Shown: piece by piece, positions 16,646-23,604 of the stretch | How the letters are laid out: every line of letters starts with the position of its first letter | Numbering within the stretch: the stretch's first letter is position 1 | NCBI GenBank assembly: GCA_031261425.1 | Contig: JAISJR010000041.1 | Location: forward strand, 1-35,911 | Direction of reading: 5' to 3' | DNA: 35,911 nt | Source of the DNA: Planctomycetota bacterium | GTDB lineage: Bacteria; Planctomycetota; SZUA-567 | Made by a program: the position numbers and the translations under genes | Notes under the pieces: generated by a model | The model's input: only the letters and a program-made list of their open reading frames with translations | What the model was told of the DNA's origin: nothing | Database searches by the model: none

Positions 16646-17227
16646 ATGAAAATTCTCTGGCTATTTTTAGGCGCGCTCGTGCTGACGGCTTGCGCCGATA
16701 AGCCTGCCGCCCGTCCGGCGGCTTCCGCCGACCACGCGGCAACGTCCAATCCTTTCGGCGGCACCGCGGTGAAAACGCCGCCCTCGTCAACTCCGGCATC
16801 CGCGCCGGCGGCGCTTGGTCATCCCGAAGCCGACGCGGCGGCGGCGTTTAATCGCGGCGACTACCGTTTTTATCGGGTGAAAGACGGCGACAACGTGTGG
16901 GTCGTGCCGAGTTACCGGCAGGCGGTCGGACCGCTCCGCGCCCACAACGCCGGCTACGAATATCTGACGCGCGATTTCGTCGCCGCCGACGTTAGCCGTG
17001 AATATCGCGGTTACGCCGTGCAATACAACGACGCGCTGATGAATCTTCTGCAAACCCACAAAAAAGACGCCGGCAAAGACGCCGGCGCCGCGGCGCTTCC
17101 CGCCGAAGAAGTCCGCCGCGTCGCGTCCAACACCGATTATCCCGAATATATGTTTCCGGCGTTGGAAGCCCAAGCCGACTTGGAAAAAAGTCCCGCCGTC
17201 AACCCCGCCGACGCTTATGACCGGTGA
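16646..17227 (+). CDS. Lipoprotein of unknown function
   Basis: 193 residues, ATG at 16646 with AAGGA eight bases upstream. The signal peptide MKILWLFLGALVLTAC ends in a lipobox with Cys16, so the mature protein should be lipid-anchored. A Pro/Ala/Ser-rich linker (17-60) leads to a globular part with RFYRVKDGDNVWVVPSYRQA, which resembles short surface-exposed repeats but is not a family I recognise. The C-terminal 50 residues are Ala/Lys/Asp-rich. The stop overlaps the GTG-containing region before the next small gene, suggesting co-transcription. Confidence 0.8.
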   Translation: MKILWLFLGALVLTACADKPAARPAASADHAATSNPFGGTAVKTPPSSTPASAPAALGHPEADAAAAFNRGDYRFYRVKDGDNVWVVPSYRQAVGPLRAHNAGYEYLTRDFVAADVSREYRGYAVQYNDALMNLLQTHKKDAGKDAGAAALPAEEVRRVASNTDYPEYMFPALEAQADLEKSPAVNPADAYDR

Positions 17228-17238
17228 AAGGGATGCCG

Positions 17239-17424
17239 ATGCATAAAATTGAATTCACGAAAAGCGCGAGTGAATTTTTGCTGTCGTTGCCGCCTAAAAC
17301 GACGGAAATGTCGTTGCTCGAAGATTTTGACGACGTGCTGGCTTATGACCGCGCGAAAGCCGACGACGACGGAGTTCGCGTTTCATTGGCGGAATTGCGC
17401 CGGGAAATTGCCGCCAAAGAATAA
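17239..17424 (+). CDS. Small acidic antitoxin-like protein
   Basis: 61 residues from the ATG at 17239; AAAGGG sits six bases upstream (an ATG at 17233 is too close to that site). The sequence FTKSASEFLLSLPPKT followed by an acidic SLLEDFDDVLAYDRAK and DDGVRVSLAELRREI looks like small antitoxins of type II systems: a DNA-binding start and a charged, partly disordered tail. No toxin gene follows; 100 nt later comes a terminator. So it is an orphan, or not an antitoxin at all. It overlaps nothing and probably forms a two-gene unit with the lipoprotein. Confidence 0.6.
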   Translation: MHKIEFTKSASEFLLSLPPKTTEMSLLEDFDDVLAYDRAKADDDGVRVSLAELRREIAAKE

Positions 17425-17520
17425 TTTGATTGGTTTAATCACCGGCGTTTTCATCTTGCCGTTTTCTAAAGCGGCGGTTCTATTCAACTGCCGCGCCTTT
17501 TAATCGGAAACACGCCGAAT

Positions 17521-17560
17521 AAAAAAAAGAGCCGGTCGCCAACGACCGGCTCTTTTTTTT
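17521..17560. terminator. Bidirectional Rho-independent terminator
   Basis: A perfect hairpin: eight A, GAGCCGGTCG, loop CCAA, CGACCGGCTC, eight T. It lies between convergent genes and can end both the lipoprotein unit (plus) and fba (minus). Confidence 0.95.
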
Positions 17561-17580
17561 GTTTTCCATTACTCAAAAAC

Positions 17581-18576
17581 TTATTTCCCTTCCGCCGCCA
17601 AAATTTCCGGCGCGTGTCCGTCGCTACCCAGCACGTCGCGATTTTTGCGCGCGTACATCTTTTTCAATTCCTCGCGCGCCGGCGTCAGATATTGCCGCGG
17701 GTCGAAATGGTCGGGGTGGTCGTGGAGATATTGGCGAATCGCCGCCGTCATCGCCAACCGCCCGTCGCTGTCGATGTTGATTTTGCAGACCGCGCTTTTC
17801 GCCGCGAGGCGCAATTGGTCTTCGCCGATGCCGATGGCGTCTTGCAATTTACCGCCGTTTTCGTTGATGATTTTCACGTATTCTTGCGGCACCGAACTCG
17901 ACCCGTGCAACACAATCGGGAAGCCCGGCAATTTTTTGACAATCTCGTCCAAAATGTCGAGGCGGATTTTCGGCGTTTGTCCGGGTTTGAATTTGAACGC
18001 GCCGTGCGAGGTGCCGATGGAAATCGCGAGCGAATCCACGCCGGTTTTGCCGACGAAATCGACGACTTCTTCCGGCTGGGTGTAGGTGTGGGTTTCGGCT
18101 TTGACGTCGTCTTCGACGCCCGCGAGCACGCCGAGTTCGCCCTCGACGGTTACGTTGTATTTGTGGGCGTATTCGACGACTTTTTTCGTTTCTTCGATGT
18201 TTTTCGCGTAGGGGTGGTGCGAGCCGTCAATCATCACCGACGAGAAGCCGTATTCGACGCAGGATTTACAGGTGTCGAAATCGGGACCGTGGTCGAGGTG
18301 GAGCGTAATCGGCAGACCTTTGCCGCCGGTCAGTTCTTTGGCGTATTCGACGGCGGCTTGTCCGAGGTAGCGCAGGATGGTGGCGTTGGCGTATTTGCGC
18401 GCGCCGGCGGAGACCTGCAAAATGACCGGCGATTGCGTTTCGGCGCACGCCATCACGATGGCTTGCAGTTGTTCCATGTTGTTGAAGTTATACGCCGGCA
18501 CCGCGAACCCGCCGGAGATTGCCTTCGCGAACATCGCCTTGGTGTTCACCAACCCTAAGTCCTTGTAGTTGACCAT
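17581..18576 (-). CDS. fba: Fructose-bisphosphate aldolase, class II
   Basis: 331 residues from the ATG at 18576, which has AAGGAG seven bases upstream. The enzyme splits fructose 1,6-bisphosphate into dihydroxyacetone phosphate and glyceraldehyde 3-phosphate using Zn2+. Motifs: PAYNFNNMEQLQA at the start, zinc/catalytic HLDHGPDF, MIDGSHHPYAKNI, the VEGELGVLAG segment, GTSHGAFKF with a zinc histidine, and the phosphate-binding LHGSSSVP and KINIDSD. The short class IIB-like form is suggested by length. It is a single-gene unit ending at a strong terminator, with a plausible promoter upstream. Confidence 0.95.
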   Translation of the reverse strand: MVNYKDLGLVNTKAMFAKAISGGFAVPAYNFNNMEQLQAIVMACAETQSPVILQVSAGARKYANATILRYLGQAAVEYAKELTGGKGLPITLHLDHGPDFDTCKSCVEYGFSSVMIDGSHHPYAKNIEETKKVVEYAHKYNVTVEGELGVLAGVEDDVKAETHTYTQPEEVVDFVGKTGVDSLAISIGTSHGAFKFKPGQTPKIRLDILDEIVKKLPGFPIVLHGSSSVPQEYVKIINENGGKLQDAIGIGEDQLRLAAKSAVCKINIDSDGRLAMTAAIRQYLHDHPDHFDPRQYLTPAREELKKMYARKNRDVLGSDGHAPEILAAEGK

Positions 18577-18629
18577 AACTTGCTCCTTTTCCAAAAGAGG
18601 GATTTTTGCCCGAATAAAAACTTCGGCAG

Positions 18630-18657
18630 AATATAGGCGCGGCGGCGGCGGCGGCAA
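18630..18657 (-). promoter_or_regulatory. Candidate promoter of fba
   Basis: On the minus strand TTGCCG and TATATT are 16 bases apart, about 54 nt before the start codon. The spacer is a run of GCC triplets. Confidence 0.4.
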
Positions 18658-18715
18658 AGAACGAACGGGCGCGAATCCGCGCTTTTCTTGCAATTTTTTG
18701 CGACGGCGAAAAATC

Positions 18716-18752
18716 AGAGTTGAGAGTTTAGAGTTGAGAGTTAAGAGTTCGG
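18716..18752. repeat. A-family left arm, separated from its right arm by a B element
   Basis: AGAGTTGAGAGTTTAGAG-type words. The matching right arm (CTAAACTCTCAACTCTAAAC) lies at 19081-19106, on the far side of B2, so the B element appears inserted inside an A element. Confidence 0.75.
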
Positions 18753-18763
18753 CGTTGCGATTA

Positions 18764-19033
18764 AGAACCTATCCTGTTGTCAACGAGCGTCGTCCCGATA
18801 GGGGATGCAGTCCCGTAGGACGAAATATCGGTAGAAAATTATCCGTCCCGATAGGGACGAAATGTCGGTAGAAAGCGGACGTAAAAATAATTCCGTCCCG
18901 TAGGGACGGAATGTCGGTTAGTGATAATTAGACCGACATTGCGTCCCTAACGGGACGCGACTTTATGGCGGCGGTTTTCTACCGACAGATTGCCCCTAAC
19001 GGGGCAAACAGCCGCGATATTCGGATAGGTTCT
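18764..19033 (-). repeat. B element copy 2, inverted relative to copy 1
   Basis: Terminal inverted repeats AGAACCTATCC and GGATAGGTTCT (11 bp). Read on the minus strand it matches B1 over most of its length, including TATCCGAATATCG, the four palindromes and the ACGCTCGTTG end. It is about 30 bp longer because one extra palindrome unit (CGTCCCGATAGGGACG with its spacer) is present. Nested in an A element. Confidence 0.85.
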
Positions 19034-19077
19034 AAGTTTTTTGCGTTTCTTAAAATCCTTAAACCTCTTAAAACTCT

Positions 19078-19109
19078 TATCTAAACTCTCAACTCTAAAC
19101 TCTAAAAAC
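19078..19109. repeat. A-family right arm next to the comEC start
   Basis: Complementary words CTAAACTCTCAACTCTAAAC end two to five bases before the comEC ATG, leaving no room for a normal ribosome binding site. Confidence 0.7.
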
Positions 19110-19110
19110 A

Positions 19111-21528
19111 ATGTTCCACTCCCCTTTCTTCTATTTGGGCTTGGCGTTCGCGGCGGGGATTGTCGCGGCGAAATTCGGCGGCGGCGCGTGGCTCGCCAAT
19201 GCGTGGCTTGCCAATGCGTGGCTTGCCAATGCGTGGCTCGGCGTTGCCGTTGCCGCGCTGTTTTTGGGTTTGGCAATCCGGCGGCGCTCGCCGCCCGTCG
19301 CGAGCGCGTTTCGCCGGACTACGCCGCTGACGAAAATTCATCGCGGCTATTTTTTCGCCGCGTTGCTGGCGCTAGCGTGGAGCGCCGGATTTTGGCGCGA
19401 GGGAAATTTGCTTGCCGCGTTGACCGTCAACCGCGAATGGGTCGCCGAACACGCCGGACAGACCGCGCCCGCGCGGGTGAAAATACTCGCCACGCCGGAG
19501 CCGTCGCTCCAAAGCGATGTCGCCGGACGTTGGTCCACCGCCGCCGAAATTCGCGAATTTAACGGCGAAAATTTCGCGAATTGCCGCCTAAAAATTTTCG
19601 GCGCGGGTTTGTGGGATTTACCCGTCGGCGCGACGCTGACCGCGCGGCTAAAAATTTTCCCGCCGGCGATACCGGCGTTTCCTCGCGCGTTTAATTACGC
19701 CGAATTTTTGGGGCAGGAAAATTTGGGCGGCGGGGCGCGCGTGGTCGGCGCGTCCGCCGTGGCGCCGCCCCTTGCGACCGACCGTTGGGCGACCGTTAAA
19801 AACACGCTCGACGATTGGCGGCGGCGCGGCGTTATTCGCCTGACGCGACTCTTGCCCGACCAGCGCGGAGCGCTACTCGCGGCGTTGATTTTGGGCTGGG
19901 ACGAGGGGTTGAACGACGAGGTTACGGCGGATTTTCGCTTGTCGGGATTGGGGCATTTGCTCGCGATTTCCGGCTTGCACATCGGCTTGGTGGCGGCGCT
20001 GGCGTGGGGCGGGGCGGCGTTAATCGGCGGCGACCGGCGGCGGCGGGCGCTCGCGGTTTTGCTGTTTATTCTCTTGTATTTGACGCTGTCCGGCGGCAGT
20101 CCGCCGGCGGTGCGCGCGGGCGTGATTGCGACGGTTTATTGCGGCGGCGTGGCGCTGACGCGGCGCGGCAATTTCCTCAATTCGCTCGGTCTTTCGACGT
20201 TTTTTATTTTGGGCGCGAACCCCGAACAGTTGTTCGCCGTCGGCTTGCAATTCAGTTATTTGGCGGTGTTGTTCATTTACGCCGCGCCGCGCGTTGCCGA
20301 AACCCCGTCCGTCGCGCCGGTCGAGGCGGCTACCGACCGGACGCCGCGCGGCTTGACGGCATATTTGCGGACGCGGTTTTGGCAGGGCTTGCTGATGTGC
20401 GTCGCGGCGACGCTCGGCACCGCGCCGTTGATGGCGTATTATTTCAATTTGGCGTCGCCGGTGAGTTTGGCGGTGAATTTGGTCGCGGTGCCGTTGTTGA
20501 CGGTCGCGCTCGTCGGCGCGACGCCGCTGTTTTTATTGCCGACGCCGCTACTGCTCGCCGCGCCGTGGCTGAACGATGTTTGCGCGGCGCCGGTGGCGTT
20601 GTTGCTGAAAATCGCCGATTGGTCGGCGGCGATACCGGCGGGCTGGTTCACGGCGTTCGCGCCGCCGGCGTGGACGCTATTTTTATATTACGGCGTGTTC
20701 GCTTTGGCAGTGAGCAGTGGTCAGTGGTCAGTTGTCAGTGGGCAGTTGGCAGTGAACAGTGGTCAGTGGTCAGTGAACAGTGGTCAGTTGGCAGTGAATA
20801 GCGGGAAGCGGTTACTGTTCACTGCTCACTGCCTACTGCTCACTGCCTACTGCCCACTGCTCGCTGTTCTACTCGTCGGCATTTACAGCGTTTTCGGCGC
20901 GGGTGGCGAAACGGGGCGGGATAAACCGGCGCGAATTTTTATGTTACCGGCGGCGCAAACGGAAAAGGTTTTTTGGGTGGACGAACGCCGTCAACTGAAC
21001 GTCGCGTTACTCGCGGCGGAGCGCAATTGGAACGAGATTTTGCGGTTTAGCGCGGAGTTGGGTTATCGGGAAATCGCGCGGCTAATCGTCGCGCCGGACG
21101 TGGAAATCGACCCGATTTGTTTGCGGCGGTTACCGGCGCAGGAAATTATCCGGTTGAAAAAGCGGGACGTTTTGCCGCTTGACGCGGCGACGATGCTGAC
21201 GTTCACGACGGTCAACAGCCGCGTTTTTTCCGCGTCGTTGCGCGTCGGCGAAAACGAAGTGTTTTTTGGGCAGGGCTTATCGGCGAAACATTGGCGGTCG
21301 GTCCCGCCGCCGGATAAAAACGCGCTCGTTTTTTTGGCGCGCTCCGTCGCGCGTCCGCTGAACGCTCGGCGATTTTTTTATACGTTGGACTGTCAGACGA
21401 GCGCGGCGACGAATCCGGCGCTTGAAAAATGGGCGCGGGAAAAATGGGGAATGGTCGAATTATCGCCGGACGGACAAATTCGCGGCTATGACGGCAAAGA
21501 AATGCGAATGGTCGGGGCGAATAATTGA
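19111..21528 (+). CDS. comEC: ComEC/Rec2-family DNA uptake channel protein
   Basis: 805 residues. ComEC carries single-stranded DNA across the inner membrane in natural transformation. Seen: N-terminal helices and a DUF4131-like OB-type soluble part (about 100-225); the competence domain with HLLAISGLHIGL at 282, SGGSPPAVRAGVIA at about 330, and GLQFSYLAVLFIY near 380; and multiple membrane helices to about 530. The C-terminal 200 residues are soluble but lack the HxHxDH motif of the beta-lactamase-like domain found in many ComEC proteins. Two in-frame repeats are odd: AWLAN units at 26-43 and a G-family insert at about 533-588. No SD is visible at the ATG. Confidence 0.9.
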   Translation: MFHSPFFYLGLAFAAGIVAAKFGGGAWLANAWLANAWLANAWLGVAVAALFLGLAIRRRSPPVASAFRRTTPLTKIHRGYFFAALLALAWSAGFWREGNLLAALTVNREWVAEHAGQTAPARVKILATPEPSLQSDVAGRWSTAAEIREFNGENFANCRLKIFGAGLWDLPVGATLTARLKIFPPAIPAFPRAFNYAEFLGQENLGGGARVVGASAVAPPLATDRWATVKNTLDDWRRRGVIRLTRLLPDQRGALLAALILGWDEGLNDEVTADFRLSGLGHLLAISGLHIGLVAALAWGGAALIGGDRRRRALAVLLFILLYLTLSGGSPPAVRAGVIATVYCGGVALTRRGNFLNSLGLSTFFILGANPEQLFAVGLQFSYLAVLFIYAAPRVAETPSVAPVEAATDRTPRGLTAYLRTRFWQGLLMCVAATLGTAPLMAYYFNLASPVSLAVNLVAVPLLTVALVGATPLFLLPTPLLLAAPWLNDVCAAPVALLLKIADWSAAIPAGWFTAFAPPAWTLFLYYGVFALAVSSGQWSVVSGQLAVNSGQWSVNSGQLAVNSGKRLLFTAHCLLLTAYCPLLAVLLVGIYSVFGAGGETGRDKPARIFMLPAAQTEKVFWVDERRQLNVALLAAERNWNEILRFSAELGYREIARLIVAPDVEIDPICLRRLPAQEIIRLKKRDVLPLDAATMLTFTTVNSRVFSASLRVGENEVFFGQGLSAKHWRSVPPPDKNALVFLARSVARPLNARRFFYTLDCQTSAATNPALEKWAREKWGMVELSPDGQIRGYDGKEMRMVGANN
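19186..19240 (+). repeat. Tandem 15-bp units in the first comEC membrane segment
   Basis: GCGTGGCTYGCCAAT repeated at 19186, 19201 and 19216, with a partial fourth unit. It encodes AWLAN units and lengthens the hydrophobic N-terminus; unit number could vary by replication slippage. Confidence 0.9.
20705..20872. repeat. G-family heptamer hairpin inserted in frame in comEC
   Basis: About twelve CAGTGGT/CAGTGAA/CAGTTGG 7-nt words, a short spacer (TAGCGGGAAGCGGTTA), then complementary words (TTCACTGC, CTCACTGC, CTACTGC, CCACTGC). Arms and spacer are free of in-frame stops; translation goes from SGQWSVVSGQLAVNSG to LLFTAHCLLLTAYC. Confidence 0.9.
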
Positions 21529-21574
21529 TGGGACGCGGTTAGCGTCGGCGCGGTTGCAACGAAGAAGAAGAAAC

Positions 21575-21856
21575 TCCGACAGCCGCGCCAACGGCGCGAA
21601 ACATATCAGCCCAGGGTAAGGCGCGTGTTCTTCGCGCCGCCACCCTGGGTAGCGGTTCGCGAAGCGAACCATCCGACAGTTCCGCCGTTAGGCGGCAAAC
21701 GCCGCCTCCGGCGGCGAGAGCGGTTCGCCAAAACGCGGCGAACCGTCCAATTTCGGATGGCGCTTCGCGCCGTCTTTACCCAGGGTGGCGCGGCTGATAG
21801 AGCGTCGCCGCTTACCCTGGGCTGATATATTTCGCCCTTACAGGGCGGCTGTCGGA
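21575..21856. repeat. F1: long palindromic element with nested hairpins
   Basis: Ends TCCGACAGCCGC and GCGGCTGTCGGA are exact inverse copies. Next inside, ATATCAGCCCAGGGTAAG faces CTTACCCTGGGCTGATAT. The interior has further hairpins (CCGCCGTTAGGCGG, GCCGCCTCCGGCGGC, GGTTCGCGAAGCGAACC). No reading frame that looks coding. It fills most of the gap after comEC. Confidence 0.8.
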
Positions 21857-21933
21857 ATAATTTATCAAAACACAATCAACCGCGTAACATCAGAGAATAA
21901 TTATTCGCCCCCCCCCCTTACCCCCCCACTCCC

Positions 21934-22344
21934 GTGCAAAACTCTCTCACCCCGTTTAACCGCGCCGACGAACCGCAATTGGCGGCGACGGCGAGTGCGT
22001 TGTGGCGGGGCGACGTGTTTATCGTGAACCGGTTGGTTGATGAAATTTCCGGCGAATGGCGGGCGTTGCAATTCGCGGCGCAACCGGCGAGCGGCGGCGA
22101 TTTTTGCGCGGTCGGCGGTCGCGTCCGCGCCGGTCGGCAAAACGAATTGCCCGCGATTTTTGCCCGTCGTCAAATCGAATGTCGCGATTTTTTCGTGTTT
22201 CCCGATTTCGACGGCGACGCCGGTTATCGCGGCGTTTGGCTGATTTTCCGCGGCGCGCTCGCCGCGTTCGCCGTCCAACAAGCCCTTGCCGAATTTGAGC
22301 AAACCGTGAACGGTTACCGCTTCTGGGGCTGTTTTTCGGCGTAA
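21934..22344 (+). CDS. Hypothetical protein
   Basis: 136 residues from a GTG at 21934, which follows two runs of C and has no ribosome binding site, so the start is unsure. Not a family I recognise. Composition is Ala/Arg/Phe-rich and looks like real protein: LWRGDVFIVNRLVDEISGEW early, a central acidic FFVFPDFDGDAGYRG, then a hydrophobic WLIFRGALAAFAVQQALAEF helix. It lies between two F-family repeats and is not linked to any neighbour. Confidence 0.5.
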   Translation: MQNSLTPFNRADEPQLAATASALWRGDVFIVNRLVDEISGEWRALQFAAQPASGGDFCAVGGRVRAGRQNELPAIFARRQIECRDFFVFPDFDGDAGYRGVWLIFRGALAAFAVQQALAEFEQTVNGYRFWGCFSA

Positions 22345-22383
22345 TTTCCCGCGCGGCGGGGCTTAAAATCCTTACCCGCCAGT

Positions 22384-22595
22384 CGCCCCGCAGGGGCGGC
22401 GCGTAACAGCCCAGCGCAACGCGCTGGGTAAAAAATCGCCCATAAATTACGCGCCCTGTAAGGGCAATGCAAAAAAAATTTCACTGCCCTTGCAGGGCGC
22501 CATATTTTTTATCGCTCGCTAACCCAGCCCGCCGGAAAATCAATAGAGCCGATTTTCCTTTGGGCTGGGCTGTTACGCTCTGCCGCTTCGCGGCG
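22384..22595. repeat. F2: multi-hairpin palindromic element
   Basis: Order: CGCCCCGCAGGGGCG, GCGTAACAGCCCAGC with CAGCGCAACGCGCTG, GCGCCCTGTAAGGGC, TGCCCTTGCAGGGCG, AACCCAGCCC with GGAAAATC facing GATTTTCC, GGGCTGGGCTGTTACGC, and GCCGCTTCGCGGC. It is an inverted relative of F4 and fills the gap before the coiled-coil gene. Confidence 0.85.
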
Positions 22596-22671
22596 TTTTT
22601 ATCGGAACTTTTATTTTTTCCCCGCGCTCGAAAATAATTCCCCCGCCGCAAAAAATAATTCAGAAAAACTC

Positions 22672-22699
22672 TTGCGTCAGCCGATAGCGTAACTATTAT
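22672..22699 (+). promoter_or_regulatory. Candidate promoter of the hendecad coiled-coil gene
   Basis: TTGCGT and TATTAT are separated by 16 bases, about 67 nt before the ATG at 22766. Confidence 0.4.
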
Positions 22700-22765
22700 C
22701 CCGAAATTCGTTGTGAAACGTAGCGCGGTTTTGGCGGTTGCAGGTTTCTGGCGGGGGGCGCTCCA

Positions 22766-23317
22766 ATGACGACGACGACTGAATCGCCGGAGATAGACGA
22801 GGCGATGTTTCGCAAGATGTTCACGCAAAGCATCAAACCGTTAGACCGCGAAATTTTTAACGCGGCGATGCACGGGGTTGAGTTGCGATTAACGGCGGTG
22901 GAAAATTCGGTCAGCGACTTGCGCCACGAAGTTACCGCGCTTCGCACCGAAACCAAAGACGATACTAAATCGTTCCGCTCCGAACTGAAAACCGATATTG
23001 TGGGATTCCGCGACGAACTGAAAACCGATATTGCGGAACTTCGCACTGAACTGAAAGCCGATATTGCCGGACTTCGCGACGACCATAAATCGCTTCGCTC
23101 CGAACTGAAAGGCGATATTGCTGAATTTCGCTCTGAACTGAAAGGCGATATTGCCGGACTTCGCTCCGAACTGAAAGGCGACATCAACGACATCAAAGGT
23201 TCATTTGCGCGGCAATCGCAACTTTTGGTTTTGACCATCGCGGCGTTGGCGCTTTTTATTGCGGTGCTAAAATTTATCGACCGCTCGTTCGTGCTTTCGC
23301 TGTTTGGCGTGCAGTAA
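22766..23317 (+). CDS. Hendecad-repeat coiled-coil protein with C-terminal membrane anchor
   Basis: 183 residues, ATG at 22766 after a GGGGGG-containing leader. Residues about 35-145 form a long coiled coil. From 70 to 142 it is built from 11-residue units (LRSELKGDIAG type), six of them plus one short 7-residue unit, encoded by 33-bp repeats. A single hydrophobic helix (LLVLTIAALALFIAVL) at about 153-168 anchors the C-terminus. This plan resembles the DUF1640/CCDC90-like group of coiled-coil membrane proteins, where the function in bacteria is not known. Hendecad repeats favour right-handed coiled coils. It is a single gene between repeat blocks. Confidence 0.8.
   Translation: MTTTTESPEIDEAMFRKMFTQSIKPLDREIFNAAMHGVELRLTAVENSVSDLRHEVTALRTETKDDTKSFRSELKTDIVGFRDELKTDIAELRTELKADIAGLRDDHKSLRSELKGDIAEFRSELKGDIAGLRSELKGDINDIKGSFARQSQLLVLTIAALALFIAVLKFIDRSFVLSLFGVQ
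22973..23191 (+). repeat. 33-bp tandem units encoding 11-residue coiled-coil repeats
   Basis: Units at 22973, 23006, 23039, then a 21-bp short unit at 23072, then 23093, 23126 and 23159. The consensus protein unit is [FL]RSELKGDIAG. Confidence 0.9.
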
Positions 23318-23319
23318 AA

Positions 23320-23521
23320 TAAGGGAAAAGGTAAGAGGGAAAAGGGAAAAGGAAAGAGATAGAAAGGGAAAAGATAAAAAGGTCAGAGGCAAGCAAAAGG
23401 CAAAAGAATTTAGCGCAGGTTTCTTTTCCCTTTTCCCTCTCACCTTTTCCCTATAAAAGAGAAGAGGCAAGAGACAAGGGGAAAAAGTTATCACAAGTCC
23501 CTTTTCCCTTTTCCCTTTTTT
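23320..23521. repeat. E-family heptamer hairpin (GGGAAAA words)
   Basis: GGGAAAA/GGTAAGA/GGAAAGA 7-nt words, a spacer with TTTAGCGCAGGTTTC, then TTTTCCC/CTTTTCCC words, and a second shorter pair of arms. Not coding. A relative occurs at 32108-32262. Confidence 0.8.
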
Positions 23522-23604
23522 GAAACGAAATCTGTTTTTTGTTCTAACTACTAATTAGCAAGTATTGCTTTGGGGTTTTCTTTTTTTGGGAAAGGAGAAT
23601 GGGT

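Noticed and set aside
17614-18558. 314-residue open frame on the plus strand
   Set aside because: Shadow of fba: Phe/Val/Asp-rich, no motif, no ribosome site, wholly inside a confident gene.
16148-19033. Composite transposon made by the two B elements
   Set aside because: No transposase lies between them, the enclosed genes are ordinary chromosomal genes such as fba, and no target duplication was seen.
19815-20801. 328-residue open frame inside comEC
   Set aside because: Arg/Gly-rich shadow frame with no start signal; the ComEC motifs are in the other frame.
21901-22302. 133-residue minus-strand frame as an alternative to the hypothetical protein
   Set aside because: Begins without a ribosome site and ends in C-run-derived Gly; the plus frame looks more protein-like, though both are uncertain.
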